From the NCBI RefSeq assembly GCF_900090305.1, contig NZ_LT607751.1, positions 3,224,001 through 3,288,000 of the forward strand: 64,000 bases of DNA, read 5' to 3'. Position numbers and translations under genes: made by a program. The number at the start of each line of letters is the position of its first letter. The stretch's first letter is position 1. Shown one piece after another: positions 17,036 to 25,469 of the stretch. The notes beneath the pieces were generated by a model that was given only the letters and a program-made list of their open reading frames with translations, was not told where the DNA came from and did not search any database. The stretch comes from Micromonospora siamensis (GTDB taxonomy: Bacteria > Actinomycetota > Actinomycetes > Mycobacteriales > Micromonosporaceae).

Positions 17036-18033
17036 CCGACAACCTGCTGGAGGGGCGCGAGGACCCCGCGCCGGACTCCGGGTACGCGCAGCCGCCACCG
17101 CGGATGGGCTTCTTCACCGACACGTCGGTGTGCATCGGCTGCAAGGCCTGCGAGGTGGCCTGCAAGGAGTGGAACCTCGTCCCCGACGACGGCTTCTCCC
17201 TGCTTGGCATGTCGTACGACAACACCGGGATGCTGGGCGCCGACACCTGGCGGCACGTCGCCTTCATCGAGCAGGACCGCCGGCTGGGCCGGCAACAGAA
17301 CGCCGTCGCCCTGATGCCGGTCGGCCCCACCTCCACCGACCGCAACCACCGCAGCGTGGCGGCGGGCCTGGGGGAGCGGCACGGTGCGCGGCTGGGCAGC
17401 GACACGGGCGCCACGCAGGTCGTGCCGGGTCCGCGCGGGGAGCCGGTCACCCCCGACGGGCGTACGGAGCTGCGCTGGTTGATGGCCAGCGACGTCTGCA
17501 AACACTGCACGCACGCAGCCTGCCTCGACGTCTGTCCCACCGGCAGCCTCTTCCGTACCGAGTTCGGCACGGTGGTGGTGCAGGAGGACATCTGCAACGG
17601 CTGCGGCTACTGCGTGCCGGCCTGTCCCTACGGCGTCATCGACCAGCGCAAGGACGACGGTCGGGTCTGGAAGTGCACCCTGTGCTACGACCGGCTGAGC
17701 GTCGGGCAGGAACCCGCCTGCGCCAAGGCGTGCCCCACCGACTCGATCCAGTACGGGCCGCTCGACGAGCTGCGGGAGCGCGCGGCGCATCGGGTCGCCC
17801 AGCTGCACGACGCCGGGATGCCGGAGGCCCACCTGTACGGCGCCGACCCGGACGACGGGGTGGGCGGCGCCGGCGCCTTCTTCCTGCTGCTCGACCAACC
17901 CGAGGTGTACGGATTCCCACCCGACCCGGTGGTGACCACCCGGGACCTGCCGGCCATGTGGCGGCACACCGTCGTCGCGGCGGCCGGCGTGGCCGTCACC
18001 GCGCTCCTGGCGTTCGCCGGAGCCCGGCGATGA
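17032..18033 (+). CDS. fdnH: Formate dehydrogenase iron-sulfur (beta) subunit
   Basis: This 333-residue electron-transfer subunit carries four ferredoxin-type [4Fe-4S] motifs: CIGCKACEVACKEWN (Cys34, 37, 40, 44), CKHCTHAACLDVCPTG, CNGCGYCVPACPYG and CTLCYDRLSVGQEPACAKACPT. It would wire the molybdopterin subunit to the membrane subunit. A hydrophobic helix near the C-terminus (VVAAAGVAVTALLAFAG) is the single anchor typical of FdnH/FdoH. The ATG overlaps the alpha-subunit stop and its own stop overlaps the next start, so the three genes are translationally coupled. Confidence 0.95.
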   Translation: MTDNLLEGREDPAPDSGYAQPPPRMGFFTDTSVCIGCKACEVACKEWNLVPDDGFSLLGMSYDNTGMLGADTWRHVAFIEQDRRLGRQQNAVALMPVGPTSTDRNHRSVAAGLGERHGARLGSDTGATQVVPGPRGEPVTPDGRTELRWLMASDVCKHCTHAACLDVCPTGSLFRTEFGTVVVQEDICNGCGYCVPACPYGVIDQRKDDGRVWKCTLCYDRLSVGQEPACAKACPTDSIQYGPLDELRERAAHRVAQLHDAGMPEAHLYGADPDDGVGGAGAFFLLLDQPEVYGFPPDPVVTTRDLPAMWRHTVVAAAGVAVTALLAFAGARR

Positions 18034-19073
18034 CCGCCGGCGAGCGCACCGGCAGTGATGTCCGCCGGGACGGGCTGCACCACGTCGCGCCCGGACGGGA
18101 CGCCCTGGTCGGCTCCCGGGGCGGCCGGCGGGGCGGTCGGGGTGGGGAGGTCGTGCCGCCGGCCGAGTTCCGCTCCTACTACGGGCGGGCGGTGATCAAG
18201 CCACCGATCTGGAAGGCGCACAACATCGCCGGCTATCTGTTCCTCGGCGGCGTCGCCGGGGGCGCCGCGCTGCTCGCCGCCGGCGCCGACCTTACCGGCC
18301 GGGCCGGGATGCGCCGGTCCGCCCGGCTCATCTCGGCCGGCGCCACCGGCGTCTCCCTCGCCGTCCTGGTCGCCGACCTCGGCCGCCCGAAGCGGTTCGT
18401 GCACATGCTGCGGGTGATCAAGCCGACCTCGCCGATGTCGATCGGCACCTGGCTGCTCAGCGGGTTCGCTCCGCTGGTGGCCGTCGCGGCGCTCGACGAG
18501 GTGTCCGACCTGCTGCCGCCCCCGGTGGCGGAGCTGGTCGGGCGGCTGGCCCGCCCGAGCGGCCTGGCCGCCACCGCCGTCGCGCCCGCGGTGACCACGT
18601 ACACCGGCACGCTGATCGCCGACACCGCCGTGCCGGTCTGGCACGGCGCGTACCGGGAGTTGCCGTACCTGTTCGGGGCGAGCGCGCTCGCCGCGGCCGG
18701 CGGCCTGGTCGCCGCCGCCTCCCCGGCCCGGGAGGCCGCCCCGGCGCGGCTCGCCGGCATCGCCGGCTCCGTCGCCGCGCAGGCGCTCGACCGGGCCGTG
18801 CACCGCCGGCTCGGGATGGTCGCCGAGCCGCTGACCGAGGGCCGGCCGGGACGGCTGCTGCGCGCCTCCCGCTGGTGCTCCCGGGCGGGCATCGCGTTGC
18901 TGGGGGTGTCGGCGGTGCGGCGCAGCCGGGCCCTGGACGCGGCCGGGGGTGTGGCGCTGGCCGCCGAGTCCGCGCTGACCAAGTTCGCCTTCTTCTACGC
19001 CGGCGACGCCTCGGCGGCGGACCCGAAGTACACCGTGGCGCCACAGCGGGAGCGTGCCGTCGCCACCGGCTGA
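18030..19073 (+). CDS. nrfD: NrfD-like integral membrane subunit of formate dehydrogenase
   Basis: This 347-residue membrane protein belongs to the NrfD/PsrC family, which passes electrons to or from quinone without heme. About eight hydrophobic helices follow a 60-residue soluble N-terminus; the first begins at IWKAHNIAGYLFLGGVAGGAALLA, the usual NrfD opening. SARLISAGATGVSLAVLVADLGRPKRFVHMLRVIKPTSPMS matches the conserved LGRPxRF..MLR..KPxSPMS block. It replaces the cytochrome b556 (FdnI) used by E. coli. The predicted role is quinone reduction by formate. The ATG overlaps the beta-subunit stop; the convergent ltrA ends 12 bases after it. Confidence 0.9.
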   Translation: MTAGERTGSDVRRDGLHHVAPGRDALVGSRGGRRGGRGGEVVPPAEFRSYYGRAVIKPPIWKAHNIAGYLFLGGVAGGAALLAAGADLTGRAGMRRSARLISAGATGVSLAVLVADLGRPKRFVHMLRVIKPTSPMSIGTWLLSGFAPLVAVAALDEVSDLLPPPVAELVGRLARPSGLAATAVAPAVTTYTGTLIADTAVPVWHGAYRELPYLFGASALAAAGGLVAAASPAREAAPARLAGIAGSVAAQALDRAVHRRLGMVAEPLTEGRPGRLLRASRWCSRAGIALLGVSAVRRSRALDAAGGVALAAESALTKFAFFYAGDASAADPKYTVAPQRERAVATG

Positions 19074-19085
19074 GGCAGGTCCGCG

Positions 19086-20375
19086 TCACAGCCGTTCGCG
19101 GCGCCAGCGGCTGACGGCCTCCTCCGCCACCTGCTCCTCCGCGCGGACCATCGCCTTGACCCGCTGCCGGGCGACCTTGCCGGTGAACCGCTGGACCACT
19201 GCCAGGGCACAGCAGACCGTGGTGAGGGCGGCGAGCGCGACGAGCGGATCGACGAACGTCGCCGGCCCGATCAGGGCAACCACGACTGCCGCGGCGGTCA
19301 GGTCGGAGGGGCGTGGCCGGCGGGACAGCCTCAGGCCGATCGCCACGCCGGCCAGAACGTAGAGGAGCACCCCTGCGTACAGGGTGCCCACCGCCGACCA
19401 GGGCAGCCGATCTGCTCCCGGCATGGCGAGCGTCTCCAGCACCAGTTTGAGCCCGAGCGCCGTCGACACGACGCCGAAGATGAGCACCAGGTGCAGATAG
19501 GTGAAGACGTCCCTGGCCAACGGCACCCGCGACAGGTCACGGACCCGGTGCAGCGTCTGCTCCACCGACGGGCTCAGGGTGTCGAAGTGCAGCCACCACA
19601 GGGCGGCGATGAGGACGATGCCCAGCGCGCAGGCGGCGATCACGGGAATGGTCAGGGCCAGCCGGTCGAAACGGCCGGGGCCGATGCCCAGCGAGATGAC
19701 CGCCTCACCCAGGGCGATGAGGACGATGAGCCCGTGTCGTTCCGCCCAGTGCGCGGCCGAGGCCACCGACCAGCGGGCGTACGGCAGGACCAGCCCGACG
19801 GAGTACTCGGCGAGCAGGGCGGCGCTCCACAGCGCCAGGCGCGTACCGGTGACCGCCTCTGCGGGGATCCACCGGGGAAGGACGACGGAGAGCACGACCA
19901 GTACGGCTGCGACCAGCGCCGGGACGGTGAGGACGGCGAACTGCCCGCGGGTGTGCCCGGCCGACGTCAGGACGAGCAGGAAGCCGGCCACGGTCACGGC
20001 GCGGACGAACAGGTAGGCCACGGCGAAGACCAGCGGCCCGGGCAGGTCGTCCGGCTGGTCGACGAAGGCCTGCGGAATCGTGATCGCCAGGACGAACACC
20101 CCGGTCATGATTGCCATCCCGACCAGTGGAATCACCCCGTGATCGGCGCGGACAGTGTTGGACAGGGCGACGAAGCCGGTCCAGCACCACCACAGCAGCG
20201 CCAGCACCACCGCCCCGGCGTACAGCGACCGGGGTGTGGGGTGTCGGGCGGCGAGTCCGGTGACGTTGAGGAACGCGAAGACGAAGATCAGGTCGTAGAA
20301 GAGCTCCAAGCGGGTGACCCGGCTGCCCGGAGCCACCGGCAGGAGCCACCGCGAGCGGCGAAGACGCGGCGGCAC
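19086..20375 (-). CDS. Low-temperature-requirement A (LtrA) family membrane protein
   Basis: This protein of about 429 residues has about 11-12 hydrophobic helices. The LtrA hallmarks are visible: LELFYDLIFVFAFLNVTGL near the start and, mid-protein, HWAERHGLIVLIALGEAVISLG, where the ER-GL-LGE motif is nearly invariant. LtrA was named from Listeria growth at low temperature, but its activity is unknown; distant similarity to membrane transport or rhodopsin-like proteins has been proposed. I prefer the GTG at 20375, with GAGG five bases before it, over TTG at 20411. The last about 30 residues are charged and cytoplasmic. It stands alone and is convergent with the formate dehydrogenase operon. 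Confidence 0.9.
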   Translation of the reverse strand: MPPRLRRSRWLLPVAPGSRVTRLELFYDLIFVFAFLNVTGLAARHPTPRSLYAGAVVLALLWWCWTGFVALSNTVRADHGVIPLVGMAIMTGVFVLAITIPQAFVDQPDDLPGPLVFAVAYLFVRAVTVAGFLLVLTSAGHTRGQFAVLTVPALVAAVLVVLSVVLPRWIPAEAVTGTRLALWSAALLAEYSVGLVLPYARWSVASAAHWAERHGLIVLIALGEAVISLGIGPGRFDRLALTIPVIAACALGIVLIAALWWLHFDTLSPSVEQTLHRVRDLSRVPLARDVFTYLHLVLIFGVVSTALGLKLVLETLAMPGADRLPWSAVGTLYAGVLLYVLAGVAIGLRLSRRPRPSDLTAAAVVVALIGPATFVDPLVALAALTTVCCALAVVQRFTGKVARQRVKAMVRAEEQVAEEAVSRWRRERL

Positions 20376-20532
20376 ACTCACCTCACCAGTCTGTCCGCCG
20401 TCGAAAGGCAAGGTGTTGTTTCCGTGCTTCCGGCCCCTCGACCTGGCCGGGCCCGGAAAGCGCCCCCACGGCGGTGTGCGACCGGACCACCCGGGTACGT
20501 CAGCGGCTCGCGAGGGTGGGGACGGAGGAGAG

Positions 20533-20976
20533 ATGAGCGACGAGAGCTACGGGCGACAGGGGGACGGACCGACATCCAGCGCGACGGAACGGCTGGCCAG
20601 GGACGTGGCCGACGTCGTCCGGGAGGAGGTCAGGGCCGTTCGCGGCCAGGTGACCGAGGCGGCCCGCCCGGCCGGCCTGGGCGTCGCCCTGCTGGCCACC
20701 GCCGGTGGGTGCCTGGTGCTCGGCGCCGGTGCGGCGTCGACCACCGTGCTGCGGATGCTGGAGACCTTTCTGCCTCGCCGGCTGGCCGCCGCGGGTCTCA
20801 CCGCCGGCTATCTGGCCACCGCCGTCGTCCTCGGACGGCTCGGGCTGGCCCAGTTGCGCGCCGCCGGCGGCACCTCGGCCCGGCTGGCCGATGAGGTGCG
20901 GGACATGGTCTCCGCCACCGCCGGGCGAGTCGTGCCGGCGGCTGGTGAGGCGGCCCGCGACGAATTCGACCGCTGA
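20533..20976 (+). CDS. Phage-holin-like/DUF1469 membrane protein
   Basis: This 147-residue protein has an N-terminal amphipathic helix (TERLARDVADVVREEVRAVRGQV), two membrane helices (LGVALLATAGGCLVLGAGAAS and LAAAGLTAGYLATAVVLGRL), and a charged helical C-terminus with Ala-rich heptads. This matches the actinobacterial holin superfamily III/DUF1469 (YqjE-like) group of small membrane proteins often next to stress or envelope genes. Their function is not established; despite the name there is no phage context here. The ATG at 20533 follows GGAGGAGAG, a strong ribosome site. Confidence 0.7.
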   Translation: MSDESYGRQGDGPTSSATERLARDVADVVREEVRAVRGQVTEAARPAGLGVALLATAGGCLVLGAGAASTTVLRMLETFLPRRLAAAGLTAGYLATAVVLGRLGLAQLRAAGGTSARLADEVRDMVSATAGRVVPAAGEAARDEFDR

Positions 20977-21078
20977 TCGCGGCGGAACGCGAGGGCGCAG
21001 GGTCTGAGCGCCCCGCCCCGGTCGGCAGGTTCCCGGCGGCCGGAGTGTGACCGTCCCGGCAACGGGTAGCGCGTCGGG

Positions 21079-22290
21079 ATGGACCCCCTTCTGCTCAGTT
21101 ACGCCCTCGTCGGAGTCCTCGCCGTGCTGCTGGCGTTCTGGTCTAGCGCCATCCGCCGTACGGTGCTGACCGAGCCGCTGCTCGCCCTCGGGCTGGGGGT
21201 CCTTGCCGGCCCGGTGCTCGGACTGATCGACGTGGCCGACCGGCTCGGCTACGAGCTGACGCGTGAGGTGAGCCGGGCGTTGCTCGCGGTCTCCCTGATG
21301 GCGGTCGCGCTGCGCTTCCCGATTGCCGCCTACCGGGCCGTGCGGCGTCCGGTGCTGGTGCTGCTCTCCGCCGGCATGGTGGGGATGGCGGTGGTCACCG
21401 CGGGCCTGTCCGGGTGGCTGCTCGGTGTGCCCCTGGCCGTCGCCGCGCTGCTGGGCAGCTGCCTGGCCCCCACCGACCCGGTCCTGGCCTCCAGCATCGT
21501 CTCCGGTGGTCCGGCCGAACGCCAGCTGCCCGCCCGACTGCGTCAGGTGCTCAGCGGCGAGTCCGGCGGCAACGACGGCCTGGCCTTCCCCCTGGTCGTC
21601 CTCGCCCTGGCCGGGGTCGGCGCCCGGCCCTGGGGCGACGAGGTGCGTTCCGCGCTGTGGGGCGTGGTGGGGGCGGTGCTCGCCGGGGTGGTGCTCGGCT
21701 GGCTGGCCGGGCACGCGGTCCGCGCGGCCAGCCGACGGGAGACCCTCGACCGGGGCTCCCTGGTGATCTTCGCCGTCCTGCTCGGGATCGCCGCGCTCGG
21801 CGTGGCGCGGGCGCTCGACACGGACGGCATCCTGGCGGCCTTCGTCACCGGGTTGGCCTACAACGCGGTCATCGGCGACCAACCGCGGGCGGCGGAGCAG
21901 AAGCTGGACGACTCGTTGACCCGCTACCTGGTGCTGCCGCTGTTCTTCCTGCTCGGCGTCGAACTGCCATGGCGTGACTGGATCGACGCGGGTTGGCGGT
22001 TGCCGCTCTTCGCCGTCGCCGTGCTGCTCCTGCGGCGGCTGCCGGTGGTCCTCGCTCTCAGGATCCCGCTCGGGTTGGGTTGGCGGGACCTGCTCTTCCT
22101 GGGCTGGTTCGGCCCGATCGGCGTGTCGGCGCTGTTCTATCTGACCTTCTCCCGCGACGAGGGCGCCCACGATCCGCTGCTCTGGACGGCAGGCAGTCTC
22201 GTCGTCGCGCTGAGCACCCTGGTGCACGGCGTGACCGCCATGCCGGGCCGACGCTGGTACGCCGCCGCAGGGCCACCAGCCGAGCACTGA
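21079..22290 (+). CDS. CPA1-family Na+(K+)/H+ antiporter
   Basis: This 403-residue membrane protein has about 12 helices and the CPA1 (NhaP) ion-binding marks APTDPVLASSIVSGG and SGESGGNDGLAFPLV; the Asn-Asp pair in GGND is the cation/proton site. It ends soon after the last helix, with no regulatory tail, in contrast to the longer antiporter at 38184. The likely role is sodium or potassium extrusion in exchange for protons. The ribosome site at the ATG is weak. It lies alone between the holin-like gene and the sigma factor gene. Confidence 0.9.
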   Translation: MDPLLLSYALVGVLAVLLAFWSSAIRRTVLTEPLLALGLGVLAGPVLGLIDVADRLGYELTREVSRALLAVSLMAVALRFPIAAYRAVRRPVLVLLSAGMVGMAVVTAGLSGWLLGVPLAVAALLGSCLAPTDPVLASSIVSGGPAERQLPARLRQVLSGESGGNDGLAFPLVVLALAGVGARPWGDEVRSALWGVVGAVLAGVVLGWLAGHAVRAASRRETLDRGSLVIFAVLLGIAALGVARALDTDGILAAFVTGLAYNAVIGDQPRAAEQKLDDSLTRYLVLPLFFLLGVELPWRDWIDAGWRLPLFAVAVLLLRRLPVVLALRIPLGLGWRDLLFLGWFGPIGVSALFYLTFSRDEGAHDPLLWTAGSLVVALSTLVHGVTAMPGRRWYAAAGPPAEH

Positions 22291-22524
22291 CGGCCCGGAT
22301 GGTCTCGTCCCGGTAACAGCCTCCGTTGACCGGGTTTGATCCTTCCTGTCGAGGAAAGCCAGAGACGGTAGCCCCCGCGCTTCGACGCCGCGGTGTCGAC
22401 GAACGGCACCAGGACCTGGTCCACCTGACGGCTCAGCGCGCACCGGGCTCCCGCCTGCCCGCCGACGGAGTCGGCCGGCCTCCCGTGCGGTCGCCCCCTG
22501 CCTCGCCTCCGTCTGGAGTTCGTC

Positions 22525-25383
22525 ATGACCATGTCCGCCCGTACCGCCCCAGCGGCGCCCCCGTCCGACGCCGGCGTCACGGACCTGTTCGCCGTCCTGC
22601 ACGAGACCGGCCGTCCGCCCGCCGAGCGCCGCCGGGCGCGGCACCGTCTGGTCGAGTTGCACCAGCCGCTCGCCGCGGCCCTCGCCCGCCGTTTCGTGAA
22701 GAGCGGCGAGCCGCTCGACGACCTGACCCAGGTGGCCTGCTACGGCCTGGTCAAGGCCGTCGACGGGTACGACCCCGGTCGTGGCGTGCCGTTCGGTGGA
22801 TACGCCACCCCGACCATCCTCGGAGAGCTGAAGCGGCACTTCCGGGACCACGGGTGGGGGGTGCGGGTGCCCCGCGGCCTGCAGGAACGTTACCTGTGTG
22901 TGGCCGCCGCCCGGACCGAACTGACCCGCCGGCTGCAACGCCAGCCTGCGGTCGAGGAGGTGGCCGCCCACCTCGGCGTCCCGCCGGACGAGGTCGTCGA
23001 GGCGCTCGTGGCCGGCCAGGCGTACGCGAGCGTGTCGCTGCACCGCCCGGCCGGCGCGGACGACGAACCGGCCCTGCGGGAGGAGTTGCTGGCCGAGCGG
23101 GACGCCCGGATCGACGGGGTCGGTGACCGGCTCGACCTGCGGGCGGCGCTGCACCGGTTGCCCGAGCGGGAGCGTGCCGTGGTGATCCGCTACTTCCACG
23201 GCAACCAGACGCAGGAGCGGATCGGCGAGGAGCTGGGAATCTCCCAGATGCACGTGTCCCGGATCCTGCGCGGGGCGCTCGCGCGGCTGCGCCGAGACCT
23301 GTCCGCCGACCAGCCGCGGCCGGCCGAGGGTAACGGGGACGCGACGGTGACGGTGCGCCGGACGGGTGACACCGCCGTCGCGACGGTGTGCGGCGCCCTG
23401 GACGAGGAGGGCGCGGACCTGCTGCGGGACCAGCTCACCCGGCTGGCCGTCGTCGAACGACCACCGGCGCTCGTGGTCGACCTGCGTCGGGCGTCGGTCG
23501 AGTCGCCCCGCATCGCCCGGACGATCATGGACATCGGCCGCGCCTGCGCCCACGTGCGGGCGCGGCTCACCCTGGTGAACCTGTCCCGGCACGGGTTCGC
23601 GCTGCTCCGCGCGGCCGGCCTGACCCGGTTGGTCTCGTGCCTACCGTCGCGGGCCACCGCGCCGGACGGTCGCGCCCCGGTGGAGACGGCCCGGGAGCGG
23701 GCGCGGACGGTGCCGTCGTGCCGGCCGTCGGCGGCGGCGATAGGCTCGGTCGGAAGCAACGGGCAGGCGAGAAGGTGGGAACGTGACGCGACGGCGGCGG
23801 GCGACCCCGGCGGCCGCGCCACCCGCGAGCACCGTCGCCCGGCTCCGGCGCGAACTCGACGGCCTGCGACGGGCGCAGCGCTCCCAGGCGGTGGTGGAGC
23901 AGGCCACCGGGCTGTTGATCGCCCGGTTGGGCTGCTCGCCGGAGGACGCCTTCGCGCAGCTGGCCCGGATGTCCCAGCAGACCAACACCCGGCTGGTGGA
24001 GGTGGCCGCCGCCCTGTTGGGCGTCGCCGCCCCGCCGTCGGCGCCCACGACCGGGGCGGAACCGTTCCGGCCGGACCGCTACCTCCACCGCCCGCCGTCC
24101 CCGGCGCCGGATCGAGCCCCCGCCCGGGTGCCGCTGGCCGGGCAGGTCGCCGCCCGTTACCACCTGGCCCGGGCCGCCATGACGGCGGCGGCCGACCCCA
24201 ACGCGCTCGCCGAGGCGCTCTGGACGGAGGGCGTACGCCACCTGGCGGCGACCTCCACCCTGCTCGGTGTGCTCGAACCCGACGGCGCCGTACGGCTGGC
24301 CGGGTCGTACGGGTTGCCCCCGTCCGTGGCCAGCCGCTGGCAGCGGGCCCCCGCCTCGGTCAACATGGCGTTCCTGCGCACCGCCGTCGACGGACGGCCA
24401 CTGTGGCTGACCCGGGACGAGGCCCACCGCCTGGGCTACGACTTCATCGGCGGGGGCGCGGTGCGGGCCTGCCTGCCGCTGCGCCGGTCGGATCGCACCT
24501 TCGGCGTGGCCGCGATCAGCTGGGACGAGCACCGGGAGTTCGACGCCGCGACGAGGGCGTACGTGGAGGCGGTCACGGAGGTGGCCGGCCGGCGGCTGGC
24601 CGAGCTGTCGCCGGGGGCACCGGCCGCGCACTGGGTGGAGACGGTGCTCGACGCGCTGCCCGGATCCGTGGCGTGGTGGTGCCCGGTGCGCGACCCGGCC
24701 GGCGAGATCGTGGACTGGCGCTTCGACCGGTGCGGCCCGGAGGCCACGGACGGGGCGGGGCGACCCGCCGGGGCACTGACCGGACGGCACCTGCTCGACG
24801 TGCATCCGTCCGCGGCGGAGGACGGCATCGTGGCCGGCTGCGCGGCGGCCCTGCGCGACGGCGTCCCGTTCCGGTGGGGGCCCGGACCGGTGTGGCAGGC
24901 TGCCGATCCCCGCCCCGTCCCGGTGCTGTTCAGCCTCCGCGCCGTCCCGTTCGGCGACGGGTTGCTGGCCAGTTGGGCCTACCACGACGAGCAGCGCCGC
25001 ACCGTCGAGCGGGTGGCCCGGCTGGAACGCGCCGGCGACGTGGGCTGGACCGAGTGGGACTTCGCCGCCGGCCGGGTCGAGTGGTCGCCGGCGGCGTACC
25101 CGATCCTGGCACGGGACGTCGCGGACGGGCCGCTTCCGCTCGGCGCCCTGCATCGCTGCGCGGCGGAGGCCGACGCGCCGGCGCTGCGGGCGGCGGTGCA
25201 CGCCCTCACCGAGCGCGCGGAACCGGTCGACATGGTCTTCACCCTGCGCCGGCACGGCGAGACGCGTCCCGTCCGGTTCCTCGCCGACCCCGTCGTGGAC
25301 GGGGCCGGGCGGGTCACGGGCGTGCGGGGCGCGGTGGCGCGCGCCTGAACCAGCCCGTGCGCGGCGCCGTGGCCCGGGCCTGA
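22525..25383 (+). CDS. SigB/SigF/SigG-type sigma factor fused to a STAS domain; 3' end uncertain
   Basis: The supported part runs to about 23650. Residues 20-260 are a stress-type sigma factor: region 2 EPLDDLTQVACYGLVKAVDGY, region 3 (LQRQPAVEEVAAHLGVPPDE) and region 4 (LPERERAVVIRYFHGNQTQ ... ISQMHVSRILRGALARLR). Residues about 274-375 are a STAS fold (VTVRRTGDTAVATVCGALDE ... VVDLRRASVESPRI), as in anti-anti-sigma factors, so this may be a sigma factor carrying its own partner-switch module. After residue 375 the frame has no stop until 25383, but from 23783 it lies over the ANTAR gene in another frame and loses all protein character, so a small frameshift near 23650-23780 (real or a sequence error) is likely. 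GGAG lies six bases before the ATG at 22525. Confidence 0.75.
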   Translation: MTMSARTAPAAPPSDAGVTDLFAVLHETGRPPAERRRARHRLVELHQPLAAALARRFVKSGEPLDDLTQVACYGLVKAVDGYDPGRGVPFGGYATPTILGELKRHFRDHGWGVRVPRGLQERYLCVAAARTELTRRLQRQPAVEEVAAHLGVPPDEVVEALVAGQAYASVSLHRPAGADDEPALREELLAERDARIDGVGDRLDLRAALHRLPERERAVVIRYFHGNQTQERIGEELGISQMHVSRILRGALARLRRDLSADQPRPAEGNGDATVTVRRTGDTAVATVCGALDEEGADLLRDQLTRLAVVERPPALVVDLRRASVESPRIARTIMDIGRACAHVRARLTLVNLSRHGFALLRAAGLTRLVSCLPSRATAPDGRAPVETARERARTVPSCRPSAAAIGSVGSNGQARRWERDATAAGDPGGRATREHRRPAPARTRRPATGAALPGGGGAGHRAVDRPVGLLAGGRLRAAGPDVPADQHPAGGGGRRPVGRRRPAVGAHDRGGTVPAGPLPPPPAVPGAGSSPRPGAAGRAGRRPLPPGPGRHDGGGRPQRARRGALDGGRTPPGGDLHPARCARTRRRRTAGRVVRVAPVRGQPLAAGPRLGQHGVPAHRRRRTATVADPGRGPPPGLRLHRRGRGAGLPAAAPVGSHLRRGRDQLGRAPGVRRRDEGVRGGGHGGGRPAAGRAVAGGTGRALGGDGARRAARIRGVVVPGARPGRRDRGLALRPVRPGGHGRGGATRRGTDRTAPARRASVRGGGRHRGRLRGGPARRRPVPVGARTGVAGCRSPPRPGAVQPPRRPVRRRVAGQLGLPRRAAPHRRAGGPAGTRRRRGLDRVGLRRRPGRVVAGGVPDPGTGRRGRAASARRPASLRGGGRRAGAAGGGARPHRARGTGRHGLHPAPARRDASRPVPRRPRRGRGRAGHGRAGRGGARLNQPVRGAVARA
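23783..25348 (+). CDS. ANTAR-GAF-PAS-like signalling protein
   Basis: This 521-residue soluble protein starts at GTG 23783, preceded by GAGAAGGTGGG. An ANTAR RNA-binding helix bundle is at about residues 20-80 (RSQAVVEQATGLLIARLGCS ... AFAQLARMSQQTNTRLVEVA). A GAF-like sensor domain follows (about 110-265, with AAISWDEHREFDAATRAYVE), then one or two PAS-like domains (about 275-520; WRFDRCGPEATD and VGWTEWDFAAGRVEWSP). It is unusual for ANTAR to be N-terminal here. ANTAR domains bind paired hexaloop hairpins in mRNA to prevent termination. With the upstream sigma/STAS gene it suggests a stress-signalling unit. Codon bias clearly supports this frame over the overlapping one. Its last codons are part of a 35-bp repeat. 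Confidence 0.88.
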   Translation: MTRRRRATPAAAPPASTVARLRRELDGLRRAQRSQAVVEQATGLLIARLGCSPEDAFAQLARMSQQTNTRLVEVAAALLGVAAPPSAPTTGAEPFRPDRYLHRPPSPAPDRAPARVPLAGQVAARYHLARAAMTAAADPNALAEALWTEGVRHLAATSTLLGVLEPDGAVRLAGSYGLPPSVASRWQRAPASVNMAFLRTAVDGRPLWLTRDEAHRLGYDFIGGGAVRACLPLRRSDRTFGVAAISWDEHREFDAATRAYVEAVTEVAGRRLAELSPGAPAAHWVETVLDALPGSVAWWCPVRDPAGEIVDWRFDRCGPEATDGAGRPAGALTGRHLLDVHPSAAEDGIVAGCAAALRDGVPFRWGPGPVWQAADPRPVPVLFSLRAVPFGDGLLASWAYHDEQRRTVERVARLERAGDVGWTEWDFAAGRVEWSPAAYPILARDVADGPLPLGALHRCAAEADAPALRAAVHALTERAEPVDMVFTLRRHGETRPVRFLADPVVDGAGRVTGVRGAVARA

Positions 25384-25391
25384 ACCAGCCC
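25322..25391 (+). repeat. 35-bp tandem duplication containing two copies of a gene end
   Basis: Two adjacent 35-base units (25322-25356 and 25357-25391) both encode VRGAVARA-stop followed by ACCAGCCC. They differ at four positions, all synonymous third bases of that peptide. The first copy is the true end of the ANTAR gene. The second is in another frame relative to it. Confidence 0.85.
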
Positions 25392-25469
25392 GTGCGGCCG
25401 CCGCGGTGGTGATCGATACGCGGGTGCCGCGAGGTGTGGACCGCCGACCGCGGGGCACCGCAGACCGGC

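Noticed and set aside
12572..17098. Very long open frame on the minus strand (about 1500 codons)
   Set aside because: It is antisense to the formate dehydrogenase gene; its protein is Val/Arg/Gly-rich without any fold, as expected from the high third-position GC of the true gene.
20500..23592. Long minus-strand frame opposite the holin-like, antiporter and sigma genes
   Set aside because: The product is Gln/Arg/Gly/His-rich and featureless, and three well-supported genes lie on the other strand.
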